A stretch of 11,532 nucleotides of DNA from NCBI GenBank assembly GCA_036638975.1, contig JAVWJP010000028.1, positions 1 to 11,532 of the forward strand. The letters are read 5' to 3'. Position numbers and translations under genes: made by a program. Shown one piece after another: positions 1 to 4,867 of the stretch. The notes beneath the pieces were generated by a model. It was given only the letters and a program-made list of their open reading frames with translations, was not told where the DNA came from and did no database searches. This DNA comes from JAVWJP01 sp036638975. Lineage in GTDB: Bacteria > Bacillota > Clostridia > Oscillospirales > Ruminococcaceae. Each line of letters starts with the position of its first letter. Positions within the stretch are counted from its first letter, which is position 1.

Positions 1-434
1 TAGGGCTTTTGCAGTTCGATGTAGTCCATCACCTCCTGCTCGCTGCAAAGCCAAACACCGGAGGCATATCGACCATCGGGCAGAAAGCTGTAACCGCTGT
101 ACTTCGGCTCATTTTGCTCCAGCGGCAGGGCGTTTGGCGGTCTGATTTGGGAGAGGTGGAGCTTGGCGCTGTCCGGCAGAAGCGACGGCTCCAGCACACC
201 CACCACATCGCTGCGGAAGAAGCGATGCTGCTCGCCGTCTGAGAGGGAGGTCAGGGACACAGACCGCCCGATGGGATTGGAATTTGCAATCTTGCCACCG
301 GAGCAAAAAAACAGTTGGTTCTGATAATCCTCGGGCAGCGCTTGGCGGCTGAGGACGATAACCTTGCCTTGCAGGGCGCAGTCATAGCCGGTTTCGGTAC
401 AGTCGGCGGCAGTATAAAGATTTTTTGCTTTCAT
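1..434 (-). CDS. Conserved mobile-element protein, partial (C-terminus outside window)
   Basis: An open frame of 144 codons starts at ATG 434 and runs off the left edge without a stop. The start is supported by a TAAGGAGGGC ribosome site 6-15 bases upstream, inside the 3' end of the preceding AbrB-like gene; the intergenic gap is 3 nt, so the two are probably translationally coupled. The visible part begins MKAKNLYTAADCTETG and has no signal peptide, membrane segment or cofactor motif I can name. It is mixed alpha/beta in character, with several aromatic and Gly motifs (LFFCSGGKIA around residue 46, GYSFLPDGRYASGVWLC around 114-130). From memory it resembles conserved hypothetical proteins in conjugative elements of gut Firmicutes, but I cannot assign a Pfam family or function. 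The frame and start are clear; the function is unknown. Confidence 0.8.
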   Translation of the reverse strand, partial: MKAKNLYTAADCTETGYDCALQGKVIVLSRQALPEDYQNQLFFCSGGKIANSNPIGRSVSLTSLSDGEQHRFFRSDVVGVLEPSLLPDSAKLHLSQIRPPNALPLEQNEPKYSGYSFLPDGRYASGVWLCSEQEVMDYIELQKP

Positions 435-437
435 CGG

Positions 438-719
438 TCAGCCCTCCTTACTTTGGAGCAGGCCGGTCAGCTCGGCAATGAGCTGGAGCTTCACATCATC
501 TGGCATGGTCTTGAACGCCGCCCGAACATAGCACTCCACGGCCTCCGGGGACTGGTCGCCCACTTCGATGATATCCACCTTTTGCACACTGACCTTGCCA
601 CCGGAGAGGCCAAGGCGCACAATGTCGCCATAATCCATGCTGGTGGCGGTGCGGAGTTCTTTCGGAATCAGCACACGGCCTTTGCCGTCAATGAGCTTGT
701 AGGTTGGCTTTTTACTCAT
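438..719 (-). CDS. AbrB/MazE/SpoVT-type DNA-binding protein (93 aa)
   Basis: A 93-aa protein whose N-terminal half (residues about 6-50) has the swapped-hairpin AbrB pattern: a basic strand YKLIDGKGRVLIPKELR, then a Gly-Asp turn (YGDIVRLGL) and a closing strand. Proteins of this family bind DNA as dimers and act as transition-state regulators or antitoxins. The C-terminal half is a helical, acidic tail (DDVKLQLIAELTGLLQ) that could mediate oligomerisation. I chose ATG 719 rather than the upstream in-frame ATG because the AbrB fold begins there and the upstream residues are Cys/Ser-rich shadow sequence. The start overlaps the end of the upstream two-domain AbrB gene by 8 nt. No toxin gene is visible beside it, so a regulatory role in the mobile element is more likely than a toxin-antitoxin role. 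This is inference from family and context. Confidence 0.85.
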   Translation of the reverse strand: MSKKPTYKLIDGKGRVLIPKELRTATSMDYGDIVRLGLSGGKVSVQKVDIIEVGDQSPEAVECYVRAAFKTMPDDVKLQLIAELTGLLQSKEG

Positions 720-1140
720 CCTCGTCACCACCCTCCAGCACAGAGCGCACGGTTTCAGTGCTAATGCCGAGGTCGGTGAACAGCTCCAAAAGCTGGGGCG
801 GCAGCTGGCACACCGGATCGTCACTGCCGATTACGATGCAGCCCTCGCCGATGGTGATGTCGAGGTCGCCGTCCAGCGGAATGCCTGCGGCCTCCAACAG
901 TGCATGGGGTATCGACAGCTCTGCGGTGTCCGGCGCTTCCACCGGCTCACCCACATGATTGATGCCGTCCTTGGTGATGAAAAATTCACCGTAGCTGTTG
1001 ATTTGCTTGACCGGGTGGTGGGACAGGTAGGCCAGATGCACCGTGTCGCCGATGCCCATGCCCATGCTTTCCAGCACACTGGGCGGCAGAAGAATGCTGC
1101 CATCCGCAGCGATTCTACCCTTGATTTCTACGATTTTCAT
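712..1140 (-). CDS. Protein with two AbrB-like swapped-hairpin segments (142 aa)
   Basis: The start at ATG 1140 is fixed by AAGGAGG eight bases upstream, right beside the assembly gap. Residues 3-40 read as an AbrB-type DNA-binding segment (RIAADGSILLPPSVLESMG, then GIGDTVHLAYL). Residues 72-104 repeat the same pattern in weaker form (AELSIPHALLEAAGIPLDG, then DLDITIGEGCIVI). The tail is strongly acidic (EGGDEDE). The two halves look like an internal duplication, which would let a monomer or dimer supply extra DNA-contact or dimerisation surfaces. The gene overlaps the 93-aa AbrB gene downstream by 8 nt, so the two are probably made together and may form a hetero-complex. The DNA target is unknown. 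The longer open frame continuing upstream through the N run is an artefact of the Ns. Confidence 0.85.
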   Translation of the reverse strand: MKIVEIKGRIAADGSILLPPSVLESMGMGIGDTVHLAYLSHHPVKQINSYGEFFITKDGINHVGEPVEAPDTAELSIPHALLEAAGIPLDGDLDITIGEGCIVIGSDDPVCQLPPQLLELFTDLGISTETVRSVLEGGDEDE

Positions 1141-1155
1141 ATTGTTTTCCTCCTT

Positions 1156-1255
1156 NNNNNNNNNNNNNNNNNNNNNNNNNNNNNNNNNNNNNNNNNNNNN
1201 NNNNNNNNNNNNNNNNNNNNNNNNNNNNNNNNNNNNNNNNNNNNNNNNNNNNNNN
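1156..1255. other. Assembly gap (100 N)
   Basis: Exactly 100 undetermined bases, the conventional placeholder for a gap of unknown length in a scaffold. It separates the ribosome site of the two-domain AbrB gene from the first codons of a DNA adenine methylase-like gene. That family is usually about 250-300 aa, so the true missing length is probably several hundred bases or more if the gene is intact. Order and orientation across the gap rest on the assembler, though both sides share strand, composition and mobile-element character. Confidence 0.99.
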
Positions 1256-1309
1256 TTGCGAGCGGAGAGACTTTTTCCCGCCCACCCAGCTGATAAAGCT
1301 ATTGATAAT
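1256..1309 (-). CDS. DNA adenine methylase (D12 class), N-terminal fragment cut by assembly gap
   Basis: Eighteen codons remain before the gap and read (I)INSFISWVGGKKSLRSQ. The FISWVGGKK segment matches motif I of D12-class (Dam-type) N6-adenine methyltransferases, the AdoMet-binding FxxxGGK loop found at the extreme N-terminus. In mobile elements such enzymes protect DNA from host restriction or methylate regulatory sites. A strong ribosome site GGAGGTGATC lies immediately upstream. There is no ATG: the first in-frame candidates are ATT at 1309-1307 and ATC at 1306-1304, where relatives would be expected to have ATG. That may be a rare ATT start, an ATG-to-ATC mutation that silences the gene, or a base error at a contig end. 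The rest of the gene lies in the gap. Identification rests on a short but characteristic motif. Confidence 0.6.
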
Positions 1310-1331
1310 TGATCACCTCCCTTAGTCGCAC

Positions 1332-1404
1332 ATATTTTCTGCGGAAAATATAGGTTCGCTTCGCTCACGGTGCGCCTCACGGGTGGGAACCAGTTCCACC
1401 CGTG
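1332..1404 (-). promoter_or_regulatory. Hairpin-rich leader upstream of the methylase gene
   Basis: The 134 bp between the Api92-like gene and the methylase start holds two perfect hairpins. One has an 8-bp stem (1332-1339 with 1344-1351, loop TGCG). The other has a 9-bp stem CACGGGTGG/CCACCCGTG (1378-1386 with 1396-1404). The CCGTGAG motif occurs twice in between on the minus strand. Neither hairpin is followed by a T-run on the minus strand, so they look more like RNA-processing, attenuation or protein-binding elements than terminators. Function is not established. Confidence 0.45.
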
Positions 1405-1443
1405 TTCCCCCCATGCTCTCCGAGGGGGCTTGGATGCGAGTTT

Positions 1444-2037
1444 TCATTGAAGACTCATCGTGGGTGCTTCATCCTGCTCGTGATATTCGTATTGACCTGT
1501 GGCTTCGTTAAATAGATAGCCCTCATCGGCGAGGTCTAAATCATGCACCTCGGCGGCAAGCTCCAACGCTTCCTTGGAGCCGCCATCGGGCTGATTGCAG
1601 AAGATTTCCTCTCCATTTTCATATTCCTTGTGACCGACATTGTAGCCGAAGTCCTCGTCTGCCCATTTGACCTCAAAGTGAAGGTCTGGATATTTTTCAG
1701 CAAGCCGAGCGATGATGGGTGCGGGATAGCTCCACGCCGTCTGAAATTCCATACGCTCGCCATCAAATTCCTTTGGCGTGGTGACATCATCATAGCCGTA
1801 GCTGTTCCACTTGGTTCCCCAATTGGCAATCGACCAGTCGTACCAGTTGGCACTGCCGTATTTTGTACGCTCCGCTTGCCCCAGATTGCCACGGAAGATC
1901 GTTTCAGGCATGGGGATGACCTTGTTAAAGTCGATGCTGCCAAGACCGATTTCATCGTTCTTAATGGCTTCGAACATTGCCTGCCGCTGCTGCTCATCTC
2001 CGCTGACCACTAAAATATTTGTTACATGATTTGGCAT
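1444..2037 (-). CDS. Api92-like protein with ferredoxin-like domain (197 aa)
   Basis: The protein begins MPNHVTNILVVSG, the hallmark N-terminus of the Api92-like/DUF1281 family, and carries the family's central Trp-rich core (YDWSIANWGTKWNSY, residues about 66-80). A second aromatic block follows (WSYPAPIIARLAEKYPDLHFEVKWADEDFGYNVG). The family is named from an aphid-phage protein and occurs on phages, plasmids and conjugative elements; its biochemical role is not established. The C-terminal part is acidic, with DLDLADEGYLFNEATGQYEY. The start at 2037 is fixed by GGGAGG nine bases upstream, inside the end of the preceding gene, which stops 2 nt before. There is no signal peptide or membrane segment, so a cytoplasmic role is likely. 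Confidence 0.85.
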   Translation of the reverse strand: MPNHVTNILVVSGDEQQRQAMFEAIKNDEIGLGSIDFNKVIPMPETIFRGNLGQAERTKYGSANWYDWSIANWGTKWNSYGYDDVTTPKEFDGERMEFQTAWSYPAPIIARLAEKYPDLHFEVKWADEDFGYNVGHKEYENGEEIFCNQPDGGSKEALELAAEVHDLDLADEGYLFNEATGQYEYHEQDEAPTMSLQ

Positions 2038-2039
2038 AT

Positions 2040-2405
2040 CTACATTCCTCCCATCGTCATCGTGTTTTTTCTCTGTTGCTCCAACAGTTCTGTTTCGTCC
2101 ATCGCCTGCAAATCTTGAAGAGAGAGGCTGATTCCCAAGTAATTCATTTTACCTGTTGGATAATATGAGCCATACTCATCCAGCGGAAAAGGAGACTTGC
2201 AGAGGATGGTTCCCCAATGGTTAACCATGACGTGCGCCTTGACCTCCGCACAGCTGCCGTCCAAATTGTCGGAGTCACGGATGTCATAGCAGAACAGCCC
2301 ATCGGGGATAGTCTGCCTGTCGAGCCGCATATTGGTAAACGCCACAGGCTTTCCGTCAAGCTCGCAAAGCTCATAGCCCTCGCTTGCCGCATTAAAAACC
2401 GCCAT
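2040..2405 (-). CDS. LPD28-like domain protein (121 aa)
   Basis: A 121-aa soluble protein with the sequence pattern I associate with the large polyvalent-protein-associated domain LPD28: ELDGKPVAFTNMRLDR near residue 15, then GLFCYDIRDSD and AHVMVNHWGTILCKSPF. LPD domains are found in, or split from, very large proteins encoded by conjugative elements and phages, and are thought to act in DNA transfer, host take-over or counter-defence. The function of this one is unknown. The start at 2405 follows GGGAGG eight bases upstream, and the gap to the previous stop is a single base. The C-terminus (TMGGM) is encoded by the bases that also form the ribosome site for the next gene. The family call is from memory of the motif pattern, without a search. 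Confidence 0.65.
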   Translation of the reverse strand: MAVFNAASEGYELCELDGKPVAFTNMRLDRQTIPDGLFCYDIRDSDNLDGSCAEVKAHVMVNHWGTILCKSPFPLDEYGSYYPTGKMNYLGISLSLQDLQAMDETELLEQQRKNTMTMGGM

Positions 2406-2406
2406 A

Positions 2407-2916
2407 CTATCTACCTCCCATCGTTATGCCAAAGGAATGCTCTGGCGGCATCTCGTCCTCCGGCTTGATAAAGAAGCGGTTGCTGGCATCCCAAAAGCTG
2501 ACATACAGCTCACCGTCCTCCAACTCAATTTCACGCTGCTCCAGCCCCTCGCCCCAGCCATCGGAAAATTGTCCGGTGAGCCAGTCGGTCAGCTCGGCAT
2601 ATTCTGTTGCGGTAAGCTCGCCGTAAGTTTTGATTTCTGTCACGCACCACAGCTTGCCGCTGGATTCCTCCACATCGGGATAAATGCTGGATACCTTGCG
2701 GCTGAGGGCTTCGTCCAGATAAATGGCAAGTCCGTGCTTTTCCTCGCAGGGCAGCTGTGCCTTTTGAATGAGGTCATGGATTTGGGATTTGTATTCCAGC
2801 AGTTCCTCGGAGGTCAAATCCTCTGGCTCGTTTTCGAGGCCGCCCCATTCATTTCTCCGGTAAAGAATTGGGAAGAGGGGGCTGAACAATCGCAAGGTTT
2901 GCAATTCATTTTTCAT
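2407..2916 (-). CDS. Unrecognised mobile-element protein (169 aa)
   Basis: I do not recognise this protein. I start it at ATG 2916 (MKNELQTLRLFSPLFPILY) because AAAGGA lies 9 bases upstream; an in-frame ATG at 2934 would add six residues but overlaps that ribosome site. The body is acidic, with a helical segment (TSEELLEYKSQIHDLIQKA), a middle part with ATEYAELTDWLTGQFSDGWGEGLEQ, and a beta-rich end containing ELYVSFWDASNRFFIK. There is no membrane segment. It is the first gene after the hairpin cluster beside tRNA-Leu, so it may be the 5' gene of the element's operon seen here. It ends in TMGGR, whose codons form the ribosome site of the LPD28-like gene. Soluble and acidic, it could be an anti-defence or regulatory cargo protein, but that is speculation. 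Confidence 0.75.
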   Translation of the reverse strand: MKNELQTLRLFSPLFPILYRRNEWGGLENEPEDLTSEELLEYKSQIHDLIQKAQLPCEEKHGLAIYLDEALSRKVSSIYPDVEESSGKLWCVTEIKTYGELTATEYAELTDWLTGQFSDGWGEGLEQREIELEDGELYVSFWDASNRFFIKPEDEMPPEHSFGITMGGR

Positions 2917-2950
2917 AGGGATCAGTCCTTTCATTTTGGTTTAGGGCAAT

Positions 2951-2993
2951 AAAAAAAGCGGCTGTGTTTTTCAGTTACGAAGAACACAGCCGC
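2951..2993 (-). terminator. Rho-independent terminator, minus strand
   Basis: An 11-bp perfect GC-rich stem (2958-2968 with 2983-2993, GCGGCTGTGTT/AACACAGCCGC) is followed on the minus strand by seven T (2957-2951). It lies only 35 nt before the start of the 169-aa gene. It would therefore either block read-through from the tRNA-Leu side into the element or act as an attenuator for the downstream operon. Confidence 0.8.
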
Positions 2994-3064
2994 CTCAAAA
3001 TCGCCCCGCAGGGGGAGCTTGCTTATTCAGTTGTCTTGGTAGCCTTTCGGCCAGAAAACAGAAA

Positions 3065-3094
3065 CACCCCGCCTTTTTCTCAAAAAGCAGGGTG
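3065..3094 (-). terminator. Imperfect hairpin with T-rich tail, possible terminator
   Basis: CACCC (3065-3069) pairs with GGGTG (3090-3094) and CTTTTT (3073-3078) with AAAAAG (3082-3087), with a small internal loop and a 3-nt apical loop. On the minus strand it is followed by a broken T-rich tail (TTTCTGTTTTCT). It is weaker than the terminators on either side and may be a back-up or a structured leader segment. Confidence 0.4.
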
Positions 3095-3101
3095 CATCTA
3101 T

Positions 3102-3141
3102 GAAAAACGAGGGTTTTGAATTTACCATTCAAAACCCTCGT
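3102..3141 (-). terminator. Rho-independent terminator downstream of tRNA-Leu
   Basis: A perfect 14-bp stem (3107-3120 with 3128-3141) with a 7-nt loop is followed on the minus strand by TTTTTC. It lies 56 nt beyond the 3' end of tRNA-Leu in the same orientation, so it is the natural terminator for that tRNA, or the first of three stem-loops guarding the mobile-element junction. Confidence 0.75.
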
Positions 3142-3196
3142 CAGGCCGCATAAACACTGGGTTTGTAAGCCCTGCATCTATTTTGACCTATTGTTA

Positions 3197-3283
3197 TGGT
3201 GCCGCTGACCGGAATTGAACCGGTACGATGTTGCCATCGAGGGATTTTAAGTCCCTTGCGTCTGCCGATTCCGCCACAGCGGC
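3197..3283 (-). tRNA. tRNA-Leu (anticodon UAA)
   Basis: An 87-nt minus-strand gene including an encoded CCA (3199-3197). The acceptor stem is GCCGCTG/CAGCGGC. The D arm lies in GTGGCGGAATCGGCAGACGC. The anticodon arm is GGGACTTAAAATCCC with anticodon TAA, which reads UUA (and UUG by wobble). A long variable arm CGATGGCAACATCG, typical of class II tRNA-Leu, and a T arm with GGTTCAATTCC follow. It has its own promoter. The sequence composition changes just downstream of the 3' end, so the tRNA may mark the boundary of the mobile element. Confidence 0.97.
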
Positions 3284-3309
3284 ATACCGTAACATAAACC
3301 GACTAGATA

Positions 3310-3338
3310 ATAGTACAATATTTATGCCCTGTTGTCAA
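3310..3338 (-). promoter_or_regulatory. SigmaA-type promoter of tRNA-Leu
   Basis: On the minus strand a perfect -35 TTGACA (3338-3333), a 17-bp spacer and a -10 TACTAT (3315-3310, one mismatch from TATAAT). Transcription would begin near 3303, about 20 nt before the mature tRNA 5' end. Confidence 0.85.
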
Positions 3339-3433
3339 TGTTTTTAGCCCCAAAAGCGCAAAAAATAGGCGCTGCTTTTTTAACCTTTACGCCGCCGACA
3401 GTTAAAAACATCTGTAAAAAAAGCCTGCGGCGA

Positions 3434-3480
3434 ATAAGCAAAGCGCCCGCAAACGGCTTAAACAGCCAAGTGAGGGCGCT
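3434..3480 (-). terminator. Probable terminator of the small-protein operon
   Basis: AGCGCCC (3442-3448) pairs with GGGCGCT (3474-3480), with a second short stem GGCT/AGCC nested inside (3455-3458 with 3464-3467). On the minus strand it is followed by TTTGCTTATT. It lies about 20 nt downstream of the 73-aa gene, the expected place for its terminator. The T-run is imperfect. Confidence 0.6.
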
Positions 3481-3501
3481 CTTTATAGGCTTTTAACAAA
3501 C

Positions 3502-3723
3502 TTACTTAAACATATTTTTGATAGAGCCGAATATATCTTCTGCCGAGTCTAAATTTATTTTGGCTTTAACTCCCTCAATAATTCCCTTCACGGCTTCGTC
3601 CGGCAAATCTACACCCAAAAGCCCCTCCACGGTCTTAACGGGGTCCTTTTTAAAATCTTCTGCCAGTGTTTTATCGTTTTTAATTTTCTCAATTATTTCT
3701 TCAATTTTATCTTTAATTTCCAT
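3502..3723 (-). CDS. Small helical protein of unknown function (73 aa)
   Basis: A 73-aa, Lys/Asp/Glu-rich protein that should be almost entirely alpha-helical: an N-terminal amphipathic helix (MEIKDKIEEIIEKIKND), then FKKDPVKTVEGLLGVDLPD and a second helix EAVKGIIEGVKAKI. The FKKDPVKTVEGLLGVDLP stretch is loosely similar to the leader-type folds of Nif11/nitrile-hydratase-like small proteins, but there is no Gly-Gly cleavage site with a core peptide and no RiPP enzyme nearby, so I do not call it a RiPP precursor. Proteins of this look are common, uncharacterised and cytoplasmic in Clostridia. It starts 10 nt after the DUF1508 gene with AAGG upstream and is probably co-transcribed with it. Confidence 0.75.
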   Translation of the reverse strand: MEIKDKIEEIIEKIKNDKTLAEDFKKDPVKTVEGLLGVDLPDEAVKGIIEGVKAKINLDSAEDIFGSIKNMFK

Positions 3724-3733
3724 TTTATTCGCC

Positions 3734-4105
3734 TTATTCCTCTATGATAATTTCGGCTTCAGGTGCATTTTTCTTTACCGATTCTATACCGTTCATGCAG
3801 CTCGCTTTTTCCGAGTATCCCTGAGAGGCAGCAATAACCTGTCCGTTAGTCGCCTTTAGATGAAAACGGAAGTCACCCGCCTTGTCAATGTAAACTTCGT
3901 ACTTAGGGTGCTTTTGCTTTACAAAATCAGGCTCTGTTTGGTCCTCTGTGTTTGCCGCTAAACAATTATGCTTTACCGATGCTATACCAGATTTTGCATT
4001 TTCAATATTCTCGTATACCTCAGATGTGGCTATGGTTTCTCCATTATTTGCCTTTAAATGGAAGGTGTAGCCTGTTTTAACCGCGCCTATAATAAATTTA
4101 CCCAT
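3734..4105 (-). CDS. Tandem DUF1508 (YegP-like, UPF0339) protein
   Basis: A 123-aa protein made of two DUF1508 units. The first covers residues about 3-46 (YTFHLKANNGETIATSEVY, then NAKSGIASVKHN) and the second about 68-113 (FRFHLKATNGQVIAASQGY, then CMNGIESVKKN). This is the YegP architecture. The fold is a small alpha/beta unit; the cellular role is not well defined, though members are often stress-associated and cytoplasmic. The start at 4105 has AAGGGG about 13 bases upstream. An extended -10 promoter lies 51 bases further up, and the 73-aa helical protein follows 10 nt downstream, so the two form a short operon closed by the hairpin at 3442-3480. There is nothing aberrant: both repeats keep the FHLKAxNG core. 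Confidence 0.9.
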   Translation of the reverse strand: MGKFIIGAVKTGYTFHLKANNGETIATSEVYENIENAKSGIASVKHNCLAANTEDQTEPDFVKQKHPKYEVYIDKAGDFRFHLKATNGQVIAASQGYSEKASCMNGIESVKKNAPEAEIIIEE

Positions 4106-4155
4106 TGATATTTGCCCCTTTCTTTGAAAAATTTGAGCATTTTCCGCTTAATGGC

Positions 4156-4164
4156 ATTATAACA
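4156..4164 (-). promoter_or_regulatory. Extended -10 promoter of the DUF1508 operon
   Basis: On the minus strand TGTTATAAT, a perfect -10 hexamer (4161-4156) with the TG extension. No good -35 lies 17 bp upstream. The same TGTTATAATGCC string occurs in front of oadB. The transcription start would be near 4149. Confidence 0.65.
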
Positions 4165-4257
4165 CTATTTGACAAAAAAATACAGTAAATTTTATAAAAC
4201 AACAAAAAATATGTTATTATTTAAAAAATACTGTAGCTTTCGTTATATTCTATTAGA

Positions 4258-4848
4258 TTAATAGAGCTGTGTAAAGGTTTTGTAGTGGTCACCGGTATAA
4301 TAAATAAGCCCATCGTTTGAATATATTATGCGCTCGGCTCCGCGGTAGCCGCCCTCGTAATTTATGTCACATTCCCGCCAAACACGCCCGTCTTTTTCGG
4401 GCACTGATTTTTCGTAATTGCCGTAATTACTGCCGCCTATGCTTTTACCGGGTGCAACCTCCTGTAAATTACCCGCTTTGTTATCCCAGCCAAGCGTGCT
4501 TGCCTCGTATTTATTTATAAAGTTTTGCGGCAAGTGCTTATATATATGCAGATAAAGCGCAACCTCCTCCTTAGAGGTGTAGCTGCCGTCTTTTTCTACG
4601 GTAAACTGCTTTTCGCCCGCATCAGCGCTTTTATCATCTGTTGTCGGCGCACCCTCGTCCACAGAGCCCCCCTCTGCGGCTTTCTTCTTTTCTTCTTGCT
4701 CAGAAGCCCATTTTTGCGCGCTTGTTTGTGAGCGAAGAGGTATACCTCCGGCAGAGTTGCCTCCGCTTGGTGCAAGAACAAGCTTTGCAGCAAACAAAAT
4801 AGCCAGTACCATAAATATTGACATAAACTGCTTTAGTTGGCTTTTCAT
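4258..4848 (-). CDS. Exported barnase-like guanyl-specific ribonuclease (196 aa)
   Basis: Residues about 8-27 form a signal peptide or signal anchor (FMSIFMVLAILFAAKLVLA). A low-complexity polar linker follows to about residue 85, then a barnase/binase-type RNase domain to the end. Conserved family features are present: LPQNFINKYEASTLGW, the APGKSIGG loop, WRECDINY, YRGAERIIYSNDGLIYY and a terminal DHYKTFT. Barnase catalytic equivalents are visible: Lys27 as K113, Glu73 as E159, Arg83 as R169, Arg87 as R173 and His102 as H188. Arg59 is replaced by Tyr145, so the base-recognition loop reads GNYE, as in RNase T1. The enzyme should cut RNA outside the cell after G. ATG 4848 is chosen because GGGAGG lies 6 bases upstream. 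It follows gatD-like by 19 nt; no barstar-like inhibitor is in the window. Confidence 0.93.
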   Translation of the reverse strand: MKSQLKQFMSIFMVLAILFAAKLVLAPSGGNSAGGIPLRSQTSAQKWASEQEEKKKAAEGGSVDEGAPTTDDKSADAGEKQFTVEKDGSYTSKEEVALYLHIYKHLPQNFINKYEASTLGWDNKAGNLQEVAPGKSIGGSNYGNYEKSVPEKDGRVWRECDINYEGGYRGAERIIYSNDGLIYYTGDHYKTFTQLY

Positions 4849-4867
4849 ATGCTCCTCCCGTCTGCTT

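Noticed and set aside
712..1380. A long open frame fusing the two-domain AbrB gene to upstream sequence through the N run
   Set aside because: It exists only because the Ns are read as open. The AbrB gene has its own ribosome site and ATG at 1140, and the upstream part is in a different frame from the methylase start.
2995..3177. A 60-codon minus-strand open frame between tRNA-Leu and the 169-aa gene
   Set aside because: It runs through two hairpins, part of its sequence is simply the inverted repeat read as protein, and it has no ribosome site.
4169..4198. Plus-strand TTGACA with an 18-bp spacer and TATAAA, a possible promoter pointing right
   Set aside because: The region is very AT-rich and no plus-strand gene follows. 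It would read antisense into the RNase gene, so chance is the simplest explanation, although an antisense RNA cannot be excluded.
4176..4247. AAAAAATACAGTA and AAAAAATACTGTA, a near-repeated motif flanking the AT-rich gap
   Set aside because: Two copies of a low-complexity string in AT-rich DNA; not convincing as an operator or terminator.
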